Of a DNA stretch of 64,000 nt, positions 11,789 through 23,453 are shown piece after piece (the first letter of the stretch is position 1; every line of letters begins with the position of its first letter). The position numbers and the translations under genes are program-made. The notes beneath the pieces were generated by a model. The model searched no databases and was not told where the DNA came from. It saw nothing but the letters and a program-made list of their open reading frames with translations. Source of the stretch: Poa pratensis (taxonomy: Eukaryota > Streptophyta > Magnoliopsida > Poales > Poaceae); the NCBI GenBank assembly GCA_947311845.1, contig CAMZMU010000041.1, positions 119,808,100-119,872,099 of the forward strand, given 5' to 3'.

Positions 11789-12138
11789 TTAGCCCCTGGA
11801 AGGGTTCGAGTTCTTCAGGCGCCATCTTCTTCTTGTCGGCAACGTCCGTCTTGTCTTGTAAGCGTCTGAAGAGCTTGAAGCATTCCAAAGTTGAAAGTAA
11901 GCGGCTGTCCGCCTAAAATAGTCGAACGTTTTGCCGCCATCATGGGAAAGACGGTCTGACCGCTGTCAGGTATCTTCCCGGCACCAGTCTTGTCAATTGA
12001 CTGGTCTTGTCAAATGTTGACGGCTGACGTCATGCAGTCCACGACAGTTTGGACTTGGGCATGTGTCATGATGATTTCTCCATTACGCACAAGAATCGGA
12101 GCGAGAGCCGCAGACACCGTTGCCACGACGTGCAAATC

Positions 12139-12332
12139 GTGGGCACGTGGCGGAAATCACGCGTCCCCCCAAACTCGGGCACGAATCTTGGCGCGTGGGG
12201 ATAAATACCCAAAGGGCACGTCGAGGTTGCTCTTCTTCCTCATTCGCATCCACCGTGGCTTCCTCACCTTCCCGAGCTCCTCTCCTCCCCGTACTCAACT
12301 CCGGCGAGCACGAGCAGAGCATTCTCCCCCAA
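12139..12332 (+). promoter_or_regulatory. Candidate promoter of the element 1 antisense gene
   Basis: A G-box core CACGTGG lies at about 12144 and a TATA-like GATAAATACCC at 12200-12210, followed by a pyrimidine-rich leader and an ATG at 12333. The spacing of about 130 bases from TATA to ATG is normal for a plant gene. Because it drives the strand opposite to the LTR promoter, it would be internal and independent of the LTR. Confidence 0.5.
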
Positions 12333-15300
12333 ATGGCGAGCACTGAGCAAGATGCGGCGGCGACGGCGGCGATGGCTGCGGCCTCAGCGACACCCGCTGG
12401 ATCTGTATCTGCACCAGCGGCGGCGGTGGTGCCCGTGGGCGCACCGATGACCTCTCCCGTTGCCACCGTGACTGCGGGCGAGGTTTCTACTTCTTCCCCA
12501 GCTCCGGCGGCGCCTGCAACTGCTCCGACCTTTCCCCTCCCATCCCTTGCGGCGACCAGCTCTGAGGCTACGGCGGAATCTGCCGCCGCCGATGATGACG
12601 ATGCCGAGGAAGAGGAAGAGACTGGAGACCTTGGCTCCAGGTACTGGCTGCCGTCAGTTATGACGTCAGCCTATCTGAAGGAGCTGGAGGAAGGCGGATA
12701 CATTCCGCCAAAGACGGAATGCTCCTGGAGGGTACCAGGCGACGAGGCGGTGCCTGACCCACAAGACGGCGAGCGCGTCATGTTGGCGTCGCACAGCCTC
12801 CGTGGTATGTCTCTGCCGCTTTCCGCCTTCTTCTTGGCGGTACTTAGCTTTTACGGGCTGCAGCCGCACAACATTGCGCCCAATAGTATACTAGTACTAG
12901 CCGGCTTCCAAGCGTTGTGCGAAGGGTACTTAGGCATAGCTGCTTCCATAGAGCTATTCAAGTACTGCTTCTTGTGCCGCCGGCAAACCATACCAGGCGG
13001 CCACCTAGCAACCTGCGGTAGTGTCATGCATTTCCTGTGGGGAGTCTGATTGATCCAATCACGACGAATGCAACTGCCGCCAACCCGACTGGTACCCAAA
13101 GATACCATACATCGAGTCGGTGAAGCACTGGACCAGCACTTTCTTCTACTGCAAGGACATCCCGACACCTGGCAGCACACAGGGGATGCCTGTCTTTGTC
13201 AACGGTCCGCCAACCCACAAGGCATGTTGGACGGCAAAGGTGCCGCTCAGCAGTTTGTCGGCGGAACTTCGAATTGCCGTTAGGCGGATCGAATTCTTGA
13301 CGAAGACGATGTGGCTCCACAACTTGACGGAGTTGACACCGTCATCTGCTGGGTGTCGAGGAAGATAATGCCACTCCGCCATCGCCCACTGAAGATGTGC
13401 GAGTACAAGGCGGATGACGCCGGCAACAACACCCTTGATCAGGATGCCTTAGAATACCAGCTCAGAGAGCTTATCAAGCCTCTGTCGGTGAAGGCGGCTG
13501 AAGGCGTCGCCATGTTCACCCATGACAACCCAGCCCCAGCGGTAAGTCAAAGCTACTTTGCCGTTTCACTGACATCCTTACCCACTGGGTACTGGATTAA
13601 TATTGTCTTGTTTCCTTTTCAGCTGCAAACCTTGGGGAGGAAGAGTTGGCTCCAAACTGGTACGACACCGGTGCCAGCAAATCGAAGAAGCGCAAGCTGA
13701 GCACCTCCACCAAGGATTTGGAGAAGAGGAAGAAGGCGGCCACCTCTGTCGATGCAGAGGATGAGACCGTGGGGAATGTCCCCTTCAAGCGGTAGGCAAA
13801 CTTTTGCTTTCCCTGACTTAGCTATTTTGATAATTTGTGCTGACAAACTTGCACTTTTCTGCTTACAGGGGCAAGCCTGCCATGCCCAAGCTCCGCTCCA
13901 ACTTGAAGATTGCTGCCGGCAGGGGCAAGCCACCACGCTCTTCTCCAGCCGCTGCGCCGACAACGCCCACAGTTGGCGTTCCCGTGGTTGTATACCAGGG
14001 AACGTACACAGCTGCTGGTACCTCAGAGGCGGCAACGGAGAAGGCGGCGGGCAAAAATCAGTTGCCGGACCTACCACTTCCAAGACGGCTGAAGCTTCGG
14101 CTAGTGATGCCGCTCGATTTATTGCCATGAAGCAGGAGATGGATGACCAGATGGCGGCCGAACATGGCGGATCATCCTCCCATCCTGGCTCTCAATCTGG
14201 CAAAGGGTTGCAAGACCCCCGGCAAACGCTGAAGACCATGCGTGACGGTACCCGCAACTGGTACGCGCACATGGACGAACTCCACGAGACCCTGCACGGA
14301 CAACTTGAGGTAAAATAGCCTATGGTCCCAGCCCCCGAGCACTTTGGCGGCTGAAAAATTTAGCCGGCAAAGTGGTCTCGTTGACTAAATAGTGCTAACC
14401 ATAATGTTGTTTTCGTGCATGCAGGCCGTTCTTGCTTCCAATCTTGAGCTATTTCGTGCTCAAGAGAAGAAAAACAAGGAATGCCAGCAACTGCAGCAGG
14501 ACGTGGAGTTGAAGAACGCCCAAATTGCGAGCTTGGAAGAAGCTCGCAAGAAGGATGAAGGTGACAAAGCTTTCTTTGCCTTCTTTTCGTCCGACTTCTT
14601 TTCCTTTTCCGACAAGTATTTTAGTCGTCTTTCTTTTTATTTGTAGAATTACTAAACACTGCGCAAGATATTCTCAAGAACTCCACTGACATGCAAGCTT
14701 TGATGAACGAAGCTGCAGATCTTGCCGGGCTGGTGGCCAAGCTGAAGGCGGATCACGCCAAGGAGCTGGATGAGCGGTTGGCCCATGCTGCCGAGGTTAG
14801 CAAGTTGACGGACAACTTGAGGCCATGAGCAACAACCTTGACCAGGTGAACAAGAACGCCAAGGAGCAGCAGGACCAACTGTCAAGGCGGTCCAGCTAGC
14901 TCAGAAACGCTTGAGAACCATCTGGATGAGGTCAACGCCATCCACGATCATGTCTTGGGTATGTCTCTAATCCTTCATCTTTGTCACCTTGCACTCTTGA
15001 AACTTGAAGCTGCAGTGTGTAACTTTGTGTTTGTGCAGTGCCGGCTAGCTTGGGAGATGACCTGGCTACGACGCCGCGCCTTGCCCGAATCTTGAAAGTT
15101 GGCGAAATCGTCAACCAGATTGTCGGCGCAGGCAAAGCATTTGCCGCCAAGTTCTACCCTGGGGAGGACGGCGATCCCGTCATCTTCGATGCTCTGCCGG
15201 ACCTGCTGGAGAAGGCGGCAGCCGAACACGACAGCACGCTACGCTCAGCAGCACGAGGCGGCGCCAAGTTGGCATTGGCAATGACGGCGGCGTGGTACCC

Positions 15301-15601
15301 GGAGGCTGATATTCATCAAGTCACCGAGTACTTCCCCACCGAAGACGAAAACAACCAAGCCATCGTGATGCAGGACGTGCTGCGGTCTGTTCGCGGCTAT
15401 GCGACCCGGGTTGCCAACATGGTTGACATCCGCAAGTTCTACAAGGAACACCCGGACCCGCATATTGCCGTAGCCGATCCCTCCTTGGCGGATCCTGAAG
15501 CTGCCGGAGGCGGAGAAAGCGAAGCCGGAGCCAGCCCCAAGAATGCCGGCGTCAGCCCCCAGGATCTCTCCACCAGCTCTACCAAGGCGGCAATCCCTTG
15601 A
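12333..15601 (+). CDS. Antisense intron-containing gene of element 1 ('putative gypsy-type transposon' domain protein)
   Basis: Six exons are inferred: 12333-13541, 13623-13791, 13869-14309, 14425-14560, 14647-14958 and 15039-15601, each with GT..AG borders. The N-terminus is Ala/Thr/Pro-rich and then acidic (DDDDAEEEEE). A domain follows with YLKELEEGGYIPPK, LSFYGLQPHNIAPNS and FFYCKDI, which fits the family annotated in plants as putative gypsy-type transposon / Transposase_28, despite lacking any transposase signature. Exon 2 is Lys-rich (possible nuclear signal). Exons 4-5 form a coiled coil (LQQDVELKNAQIASLEEA). The last exon is a helical domain with LALAMTAAWYP and FPTEDENN. Small indels break the frame near 13040, 13360, 14060 and 14825. 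It lies antisense to pol between integrase and 3' LTR and runs convergent with pol. Its function is unknown. Confidence 0.72.
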
Positions 15602-16162
15602 CTGTCCTCCTGCAAAGGCAGCACAAAACACTGCGTTAATCTGTTAACGCATAAAACTTTATTTTGGGTTGTAAATATTTATGGGCCAACTTTTATGCTA
15701 CACTTGGCGGTAGGCTTATTTAAGTGGCCCGCCTTAATATGTATCTCGCTGCATGTTTAGCTTTTTCATATGTTGGCGGAACCTCATCTTAGTTACTTTA
15801 GCTGAGCCAACCAGGTGCAATACCAACTAATTTAGACTCAGAGACCAAAGCCAGCATGTTGGTGCCAACGACATACTACTAGGCGACCCACACACAAACA
15901 GACAGATAAGCACATTAGGCGGTGCAAAGATTGTTTGCGTTTTTAGCCGGCAGACGGCAAATGTCAAAAAGTTTGAACCTTAGCACGGAGCAAAAACTTA
16001 TTTTGTTTGGTAACTTTTATGACAACAGATATATGATTGCGAGAAAAGACAAAAGATGGCATGATCCCAAAACTGAATGAGCAAACCACAGACTTTTATT
16101 TCATAATCATATAGTACTTATTACAATGTGGAAATTGCTAAGTGTAAAAAGGACGTAGCTGC
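15602..16162. other. Noncoding spacer between antisense gene and integrase
   Basis: This is the AT-richer 3' flank shared by the convergent antisense gene and pol. I see no open frame of interest. Any terminator or poly(A) signals for both genes must lie here. Confidence 0.5.
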
Positions 16163-17484
16163 TCAATGTTCCAGGTCGCTTGGTTTCTTCGTACTTGTCG
16201 TCAACCTTCCTTTTGCGCTTGCGACCTCGCTTCTTCTTGTATCCGTCTCTGCGTCGACCAAGTAATAAGAACCATTGAGCAACACCTTACTGACCACAAA
16301 AGGTCCTTCCCAAGGCGGGGATAACTTATGCAAGCCCTTCCTATCTTGGATTAGGCGGAGAACCAGGTCACCAACTCTAAAACTTCGTTGCACCCTTCTG
16401 CTGTGATAACGCCTCAAACTTTGCTGATAGATGGCGGATCGTGCAAGGGCAACATCTCGTTCTTCATCAAGTAGGTCAAGGCCATCCTGTCTTGCATCTT
16501 CTGCGTCTTCCTGGACGTAGGCTTGAATTCTGGGAGAATCGTACATCATGTCGGTTGGCAACACTGCTTCTGCGCCATAGACTAAGAAGAAAGGAGTAAA
16601 CTTGGTTGATCTGTTTGGAGTTGTGCGTAAACTCCAAAGGACAGACTGCAATTCATCCACCCAAGCCCCAGCCGCTCTGTGCAATGGTACTTCGAGACGT
16701 GGTTTGATTCCTTGTAGACTAAACCATTTGTACGCTCTACTTGACCGTTTGCCTGCGGATGCGCTACTGAGGCTAGATCTAGGCGGATACCATGCTTATA
16801 ACAGTATTCCTCGACTTCGCCTTGCGACAAGTTAGTGCCATTGTCGGTGATGATGCTATGAGGCACCCCGAACCGAGAGATTATTCCCCACAGAAAGTTT
16901 GCGGCTGTGGCGCCGTCTAGCTTTTTGATAGGCTTAGCTTCAACCCATTTGGTGAACTTGTCTACAGCCACAAGTAAATGTGTGTAGCCACCAGGCGCCG
17001 TTTTAAACGGACCAACCATGTCCAAGCCCCAGACTGCGAAAGGCCATGTGATGGGTATTGTTTTAAGCTCTTGAGCCGGCATGTGTGATTGTCTGGCATA
17101 AAGTTGGCAGCCCCTGCATCTTTTAACAATGTCTTCTGCATCTTGCTTGGCTGTCAACCAATAGAAACCTTGTCGGAAGGCTTTTGAAACAAGGGCGCGT
17201 GAGGAAGCATGATGTCCACATACGCCGGCATGTATCTCATCCAACAGTTCTCTGCCTTCTTCGGGCGAAATGCAGCGTTGGTAAACACCAGTGGTGCTAC
17301 GCTTGTACAATTCGCCTTTGATTATTGTAAATGCCTTGGCTCTTCTTATTATTTGCCTTTTCAAAACCTCATCATCCGGTAACTCCTGATTGATCAGGAA
17401 GTCCAAATATGGCGTCGTCCAATCCGGCTTTACCAAGTAGACGGCATAGCTAGCATTCAACTGGTTCTGCCGATTCTGGGTCAA
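16163..17484 (-). CDS. Element 1 integrase
   Basis: Reads 17484 to 16163. The zinc-binding HHCC region appears as HAGVCGHHASSRALVSKAF...CRGCQ. The catalytic core has GLDMVGPF (first Asp), ITDNGTNLS (second Asp) and ANGQVERTNG (Glu), the D,D-35-E triad. The C-terminal part (RRYHSRRVQRSFRVGDLVLRL, LSPPWEGPFVVSKVL) is the usual Ty3/gypsy GPY/F-like tail and ends in a stop at 16163. One frameshift lies between the two open pieces at about 16720, just after the catalytic Glu. The enzyme would insert element cDNA into the genome. As written it would not be made as one protein. Confidence 0.88.
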
Positions 17485-17498
17485 GGAGGTCTGCTCCT

Positions 17499-17963
17499 TT
17501 ATTGACGGCTTGTGTAGGTGTTCCAGGAAAACATCTTTTGGTACCTTTTTGCGTTCAGACCCATTCTGGCAAGTGTATCTGCCGCCTCATTTTGAGCTCT
17601 TGGGATGTGGCGGACCTCGTAGCCTAGAAAACACTTGGCGAATTCGTCAACGGTAGCTCGATATGCCGCCATTGTCTCGCTCTTTGTGTCCCAAGTACCA
17701 CGTATCTGTTGCGCCACCAAGTCTGAATCTCCGTAGCAGAGGACACGCTGGACGCCAAGTTCCTTGGCAATGTGTAAACCATGAAGGAGAGCTTCGTATT
17801 CAGCAACATTATTAGTTGCCTTGAAGTGAATTTGTAACACATAACTAAGCTTGTCTCCTTGAGGGTTTCTTAAAACAATGCCAGCCCCCGAGCCCTGAAG
17901 CATTTTTGATCCATCAAAGTGCATGATCCAGTATGCATCTTCAGGGAGAGGTACTTCGTCCAT
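17499..17963 (-). CDS. Element 1 second (archaeal-type) RNase H
   Basis: The domain shows the RNase H carboxylates in order: HFDGSK, VAEYEALLHGL, CYGDSDLVAQQ and NEAADTLARMG. It follows the RT-linked RNase H and precedes integrase. An additional RNase H of this RVT_3-like type is a known trait of the Tat lineage. It is thought to degrade RNA in RNA-DNA hybrids during reverse transcription, while the first RNase H is degenerate. The frame ends at 17499 and is joined to integrase by a short gap, probably a frameshift in one polyprotein. Confidence 0.85.
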   Translation of the reverse strand: MDEVPLPEDAYWIMHFDGSKMLQGSGAGIVLRNPQGDKLSYVLQIHFKATNNVAEYEALLHGLHIAKELGVQRVLCYGDSDLVAQQIRGTWDTKSETMAAYRATVDEFAKCFLGYEVRHIPRAQNEAADTLARMGLNAKRYQKMFSWNTYTSRQ

Positions 17964-17991
17964 GGCCTCCGTCCAATCAGCTACAAATCTG

Positions 17992-19304
17992 CTAAGGCTT
18001 GAGACTTAATGGCCGTTCTGGGTTATACATGATGTCGAAGGCGGCAAGTTCAATGCCCCATTTGGCAACGCGGCCTGTTGCATCTGTATTATTGATGATA
18101 TCCCCCAGAGGTGCCTTGCTCACCACCGTTATTGAATGTTCCTGGAAATAGTGCCTTAACTTCCTGGCGGCGTAGAAAACACCGTAGACCAGCTTCTGGT
18201 AATGCGGATAACGCTGTTTTGAGGCGGAAAATACTTCACTGATGAAGTAAACCGGACGTTGTTCCGGCAAGTCTGAATTTTCCGTCTTGCGTTCCACAAC
18301 CAGTACCACGCTAACAACCAAGTTAGTTGCGCGATGTAGAGCAGCATTGGTTCCTGCGAACGAGGAGCTGCCAAAATTGGAGCAGACGTTAACGCGTCCT
18401 TGAGTTGCTGCAAGGCGGCGTCTGCTTCGTCTGTCCACTCGAAGTTGTCGGATTTCTTCAGAAGCCGGTAGAGAGGCAGTGCCTTCTCACCAAGACGGCT
18501 AATGAAACGACTGACGGCAGCCGCCGAGCCGGCAAGTCGCTGCACGTCCTTCAGGTCCTGGATATGTTGAGGATCGCTTTGATTTTTTCTGGATTTACTT
18601 CTATCCCTCGTTCGGAAACGATAAAGCCAAGCAATTTGCCGGCAGGAACCCCGAAGACGCATTTTTTCGGGTTGAGCTTCATCCTATATACCCGGAGGCT
18701 ATCAAAGGTTTCTCTCAAATCGTCAAGCAAATCTGCCTTCTTTCTTGACATGACGGCAATGTCGTCAACATAGACGTGAACATTGCGGCCAATTTGCTCG
18801 TGAAGGCATCTTTGCATACACCGCTGATACGTTGCGCCGGCATTTTTTAGACCGAAGGGCATCGTGATGTAGCAGAAGGTCCCGTAGGGTAGTGAACGCT
18901 GTTTTGATTTGGTCGGATTCTCGCATTTTGATTTGGTGGTACCCGGAGTACGCATCCAAAAAGCACAGCAGCTCGGAGCCGGCTGTGGAGTCTATGACCT
19001 GATCTATACGAGGCAAAGCAAAGTGGTCCTTAGGACAGCACTTGTTCAAACCGGTATAATCAATGCACATTCTCATTTCCTTATTAGGTTTTGGAACCAT
19101 TACAGGATTTGCCAACCAATCAGTGTGTACTACCTCCCTAATGAACTTGGCTTCTTGCAACTTGATGATCTCCTTCCCTATTGCTGTCCGCTTCTTCTCA
19201 CCGTAGCGCCTTATTCCTTGCTTCACTGGTTTGGCTCCTTCGTAGACGTTAAGAGAGTGCTCGGCAAGTTCCCTCGGGACACCTGGCATGTCGCTGATGA
19301 CCAT
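17992..19304 (-). CDS. Element 1 reverse transcriptase and first RNase H
   Basis: The region reads from 19304 down to 17992 in four overlapping open pieces separated by one-base shifts (about 18880, 18590 and 18350). RT signatures are present: RMCIDYTGLNKCCPKDHFALPRID, LCFLDAYSGYHQI, FGLKNAGATYQRCM and the catalytic YVDD in HVYVDDIAVMS. They are followed by KLNPKKCVFGV and LGFIVSERGIE. The connection and RNase H-like part has RPVYFISEVFSASKQRYPHYQKLVYGV. It synthesises element cDNA in virus-like particles. It is decayed or mis-assembled as written. Confidence 0.88.
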
Positions 19305-19628
19305 GCAAAGATGTCCTGATTCTCACGGAGGAACCTGACGAGCGCGCTTTCCTATTTGTCGTCCAAGCCAGCCCCTATGGTGACTTGCTTGGAGCTGTCA
19401 CCTGGGACCAGATCCGCCTTCTTTGTGTCTTCGGACGCCTTGAAAGTGTTCTTTTGCTCAGCGGTCTTTACATGCTCCGGCAACTGCGACGTATCGAGCT
19501 CTTTTTCAACATGGCTAACTCCTCTGCGTGGAGGACTGCCTCAGCGAAGGCGGCGTTGCCACGCTCGCACTCCTTTGCTTTCTTGAAGTTGCCACTGATG
19601 GTAATTGTACCATTGGGTCCCGGCATCT

Positions 19629-20132
19629 TCAGCTTGCTGTATATGTAACACGGGCGAGCCATGAATTTGGCGAAAGCTGGCCGTCCAAAATGGCGTGGTA
19701 GGCACTTTTGAAGGGGACTACTTCGAACCTGAGATACTCCGAGCGGTAGTTTGTCTCAGGCCCAAAAGTAACCTCCAATCTGATGCTTCCCATTGACTTG
19801 GCTTGCTTTCCCGGAACGATGCCATGAAACTTGACTTTGCTGTAGTCAAGCTGGCTTTCCGACAAGTTCATGCGCTTCAGAGTGTCCGCGTAGATGATGT
19901 TGAGGCTGCTGCCGCCATCCATCAACACCTTGGTGAGCCTGAAGTTATCGACAATTGGGTCGACGACAAGGGCGTATTTGCCGGGGTGAGGAACGTGATC
20001 TGGATGATCATCTCTATCCCAAGTTATTGGCTCCTCTGACCAGTCTAGATACTGGGGAACGTCTGGTACTGTGGCGTTTAGCTCGCGCATCTCCGCCTTT
20101 TCTTCTTTTGCCGAAGGAGTGCCCAGAAGCAC
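19629..20132 (-). CDS. Element 1 aspartic protease
   Basis: The motif VLMDGGSSLNIIYADTL contains the Asp-Gly-Gly variant of the retropepsin active site typical of Tat elements (instead of DTG/DSG). Downstream FHGIVPGKQAKSMGSIRLEVTFG gives the flap and C-terminal half. The enzyme would cleave the gag-pol polyprotein as a dimer. Between 19629 and 19304 the frame continues in pieces that resemble the linker preceding RT. Confidence 0.8.
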   Translation of the reverse strand: MLLGTPSAKEEKAEMRELNATVPDVPQYLDWSEEPITWDRDDHPDHVPHPGKYALVVDPIVDNFRLTKVLMDGGSSLNIIYADTLKRMNLSESQLDYSKVKFHGIVPGKQAKSMGSIRLEVTFGPETNYRSEYLRFEVVPFKSAYHAILDGQLSPNSWLARVTYTAS

Positions 20133-21099
20133 ACCAATTGGCCATGTACCTTGGGATATTTCCTTTCTTTGCGCATCAGCTTGGGTTCCTCATCCTCGGA
20201 CATGGACATGCCCCATCATCATCTTCCTTCTTTGTCTTCTCAGCCTTTTTGCTCTTTTTTGATTTCCAGCCAACCTCGGGGTCCTTCTTGAAGTCCTCCA
20301 TGAACCGGCATTCCCCTAATGTGTGGTTACTTTGCCTAAGGACGCGTGGATTGGGCAGGCAAGGCTTTCGCCTGATCGTACGTCAGGCGCTGCTTGCTGG
20401 AGCCGCCATCTTTACCCTTTCCTTTCCACTTGCGGTTGCCGCCTTTGCCTTCGAAGGCGGCGGCGACCTCGTTTGATGGTCCGGCTTTGTCATCCTGGGG
20501 AGCCTTGCGTTTGTGACTTGCTCGCCTGTTTGGCGCCATATCATGTGCGCCATCTCCATCGCGTGCATCATCATCCGCCTGTGCGTACATGGCTGCTACT
20601 TCGAGCATGACTCCGAGATCCTTGACTTGCATGCGTACGAGCTTATGTCTGAGACTTGAGCCCTTCAGGAGGCCTGTGGTGAAGGCATGGATTGCTTGAT
20701 TGTCGTCTACGTTCTCGCAGCTTGCCTTTGTTTGAATCCACCTTGCCAAGAAGCTTGTAGCTGTTTCATCTGGCTTTTGCACGCAACGAACCAAATCTGT
20801 GTATGTATTGGGTCGCTTGTACGTGCCTTGGAAGTGCTGCGTGAACACCTTTTCCATGTCATGCCAACTATGAATGCTTTTCTCCGGCAAGTTTTCGATC
20901 CAGCTTCGGGCTGTCCCCTCCAGCATGAGGGGAAGGAAGCGTGCGCGACGAGGCCATTGCCTCCGGCAATTTCAACTGCCAGCGCGTAGTCCGACAACCA
21001 TGAGTTTGGCTTGTCCGCTCCATTGTACCTTTGATGAGTTTTTGACACTGATGTCATGTCTCGGGTACTTGAACGTTGCGGATGGCTGGGCCAAAGCAC
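20133..21099 (-). CDS. Element 1 gag core and nucleocapsid region
   Basis: Two overlapping frames (21099-20707 and 20926-20336) give the retrotransposon gag domain: WLSDYALAVEIAGGN, then GTARSWIENLPEKSIHSWHDMEKVFTQHFQGTYKR in a shifted frame, then FLARWIQTKASC. A Lys/Gly-rich stretch (KWKGKGKDGG) and HTLGECRF near 20310 suggest a nucleic-acid-binding tail with a CCHC-like remnant. The product would form the particle shell. One frameshift lies near 20890. Confidence 0.8.
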
Positions 21100-21106
21100 T
21101 CAGGTC

Positions 21107-22892
21107 CTAGATAGGCATCTTGCTTTCCAGCCTTGATGTCATTGAGACGATGTCTCGCGTCTTGCGGACTGAGCTGTTTGCCAGATCTATCAGCATGAGG
21201 CTCGTCCTGCGCTGCCCGGCTGTGCCTAGGCTCGTTGTTGTGTCCCCGGCTTCCGCCTTCGTGCCTGGGCACTGGTGGTGGGGACTGTGTGCGGTCCCTG
21301 CTTCTTCTTGGCGGCGGGGCGTCGTCGCGGTTGCCGCCACTCCTTGGCGGCTGCTTGCTGCCCCTGCTTCCGCCTTCATCCCGCCTAGGCGGAGGAGGTG
21401 AGGCCTTGCGCCTGTTGCCGGTCCTGGATGCCTCGTCACGCTGCCTTTGGGAGGTGGTGATTTGCGTGGGTCTTTCTCCTTGTCCTTCCCTTTTCCGTGG
21501 CTACTGGAGCCGGACGGATCTTCGGGTTGCCACCGGCCGCAGCTTTGCAAGCGTTGGATTTTGATTCCAACTTTCCTCCCCTTGCGTCCGCCATGTCGGC
21601 GCGAGAATCAGCACGGGCCTGCTGCTCTAGAGCTTTGTGAGCAAGGATCGATGCGTAGTAGATCTTCTCGTCCTTGTCATAGTCATCATTGTTGAGGATG
21701 TCCAAGGCGGCTGCAGTGTTGAGGACAGGGGTTGCGAGGATGACGTCCCCGTTCTTGTCCTTACGCTGCGGCGCTGTAGCCCACTCGAAACCAAGCTTTT
21801 GGGCAGGGGATTTGAAGGTGTCATGATCCCTGCCTTTCTTCTTTCTTCTCTCCCCAGTCCTGCCGGCTTGGGCAATGGGTGGTGGTGAAAAGATTGCGCT
21901 TGGGGTCGCACTTGGCGGTTATCTTGGCGTTTTCCTCCTTGGCTTCGTCGAGGAGGCTCTGGACCTCTGCTTGCTTGCTTTTGAGGTACTCAGTTTGCTC
22001 CACCAAGGTGTTCCGAAGTTTCTCCAAATCAGCCGGATTGGTTTTGTCGTTTACCGGTGTGTGAAGAACTTCCGCCAGGCCGCCATGTTCCTATCTTGCT
22101 GGGCTCGCCCTTCTCCAGAATTTCTTCTTTGGAGCCCCAGGAGGCTCTGGAAACTGTGGATCGGTTGCCGGGGTCCCCAGGTTGGCGGCGTCAGTTGCCG
22201 CCTTCTCTGAGGCTGCACCGGTGACATCCGCCACAAAAACCTGCTGCATGTTGACGGAGAGCCCGTAGCCGCCTCAGAGGCGGAGGATCAGGTGTAACAA
22301 AACACTGCTTGACCCGTTGCTCAAACATGCTGGCAGAATCTTCTTCGGAATCAGAATCTACGTTGACGTGAACGGTAGATCTGGATCCGGCATCCGACAT
22401 CGCATCATCCTGGAGCGCAGGAAGAATAGATTCGGGATCTTGACTGTTGGGCTGGGAGTCTGATCCCAGTCCCGTCATGCCGACAAAGTGTAGATCTGAA
22501 TCTGCGGACTCCTCAGAGGAGGCAAACTCAGATCCGTCTTGATTGTAGGGCGGGTGGGATGGCGAATAAATTCGCGGCAACCCATACGCCTCAGAAGTGT
22601 AGCCGATGAACACATCGACGCCGCCAAACGGCACAACTCCGCATCCGACAATGTAGTCGTCTGCGGGGATGTAGGACTCGTCGCAGCTGATGTAGTGGTT
22701 GTCGCCGTAGCGAACAGCGCGGCCGACGGCGATTGTTTCGCCGATGCCGCCAAGAGTTCCCGCCTGGAACGTGACGCCTGACGCCTTAGGCCCCACGGTG
22801 GGCGCCAACTGTCGTCGTATCGGCATCTTGGATAGGAGACGGGGTCCTGCTAGCCGAGGGTGAACGTAGGGCAAGAAGGTGGACGTCGTCAA
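21107..22892 (-). pseudogene. Element 1 gag N-terminal extension, broken
   Basis: From the 5' LTR inward the minus strand is open 22892-22191, with DDYIVGCGVVPFGGVDVFIG and ESILPALQDDAMSD. The matching part of element 2 has GDVIPIGKFNVFVGM and ESILPLFEAGSDME, so this is a conserved N-terminal segment. From 22190 to 21107 only short overlapping frames remain (a charged, Arg/Lys/Glu-rich linker with likely coiled coil near 22027-21821), separated by several shifts. The start codon is not certain. Confidence 0.6.
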
Positions 22893-23324
22893 GGTCGGGA
22901 TTGTACACGGCAGTTTACCCAGCTTCAGGCACCACGGCGGTGGCGGTGCCCTACGTGCTGCTATAACTCACTATAAGGCAATATCGCCGTGAACAGGTTA
23001 CAATGAGTTGGATGATTGATTCGATCGTGCCCTAAAGGCGTCCCGAGGTCCAGCTTATATAGGCGGCTGGACCTAGGGTTACAAGGTGATTACGTATCCA
23101 GCAAGTATACGGAGTCCTAGCCGGCAAGTATGCCGCCTTCCGTCTTGGTCTTGGTGGCTTCATGGGCTTCAGTCTTGGGCCTCCTCCTTGCCGGCATCCG
23201 CCTTCCTTGGTCGTCAGCTATCTGGGCCGCCCGGTAGGCAAAGCCTTCACCACCACTGCGGGCCACCCTGGACTAGCCGGATTGATCCATGCTGGTGATA
23301 CCCCTAGTAGGTATATCCCCAACA
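22810..23324 (-). repeat. Element 1 LTR (5' LTR on the element's strand)
   Basis: This LTR is 515 bp and is the partner of 11268-11788. Immediately inside it (22801-22807, minus) is TGGCGCC, a tRNA primer-binding core. The tRNA species is not assigned. Confidence 0.92.
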
Positions 23325-23329
23325 GGATG

Positions 23330-23453
23330 CATGTGACCTGTGTTTAATTTATATTCAAATGAAATTGAACCCCCCGATTTTGGACTTGCAACAAATAGAG
23401 AGGCACCTAGCAAGTCACAGGTGTGTTTCTTAATTGCATTATTTAGGGTTGTT
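23330..23453. other. Remnant of host intron between nested insertions
   Basis: This AT-rich stretch lies between the GGATG target repeat of element 1 and the 13-bp target repeat of the retroposon at 23454-23466. With 38213-38256 it is the continuation of the locus that holds the exons at 10330-11215. Confidence 0.6.

Larger units (their letters stand above)
11268..23324 (-). mobile_element. Tat-lineage Ty3/gypsy LTR retrotransposon, complete, minus strand (element 1)
   Basis: The direct LTRs begin TGTCGTCGTATCGG and end TATATCCCCAACA. They are flanked by a perfect 5-bp target duplication GGATG (11263-11267 and 23325-23329). On the minus strand the order is 5' LTR, primer site TGGCGCC, gag, protease, reverse transcriptase, RNase H, a second RNase H, integrase, then an antisense intron-containing gene and the 3' LTR. 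Two RNase H domains and an antisense gene after integrase are traits of the plant Tat lineage. The LTRs differ at roughly 20 of 515 positions plus one small indel by eye, so the insertion is not recent (order of 1-2 million years at usual grass rates). gag and pol carry several one-base frameshifts. Confidence 0.93.

Noticed and set aside
12333..13049. Calling the antisense gene a DDE transposase
   Set aside because: The database family name suggests it, but no DDE triad or other transposase motif is visible.
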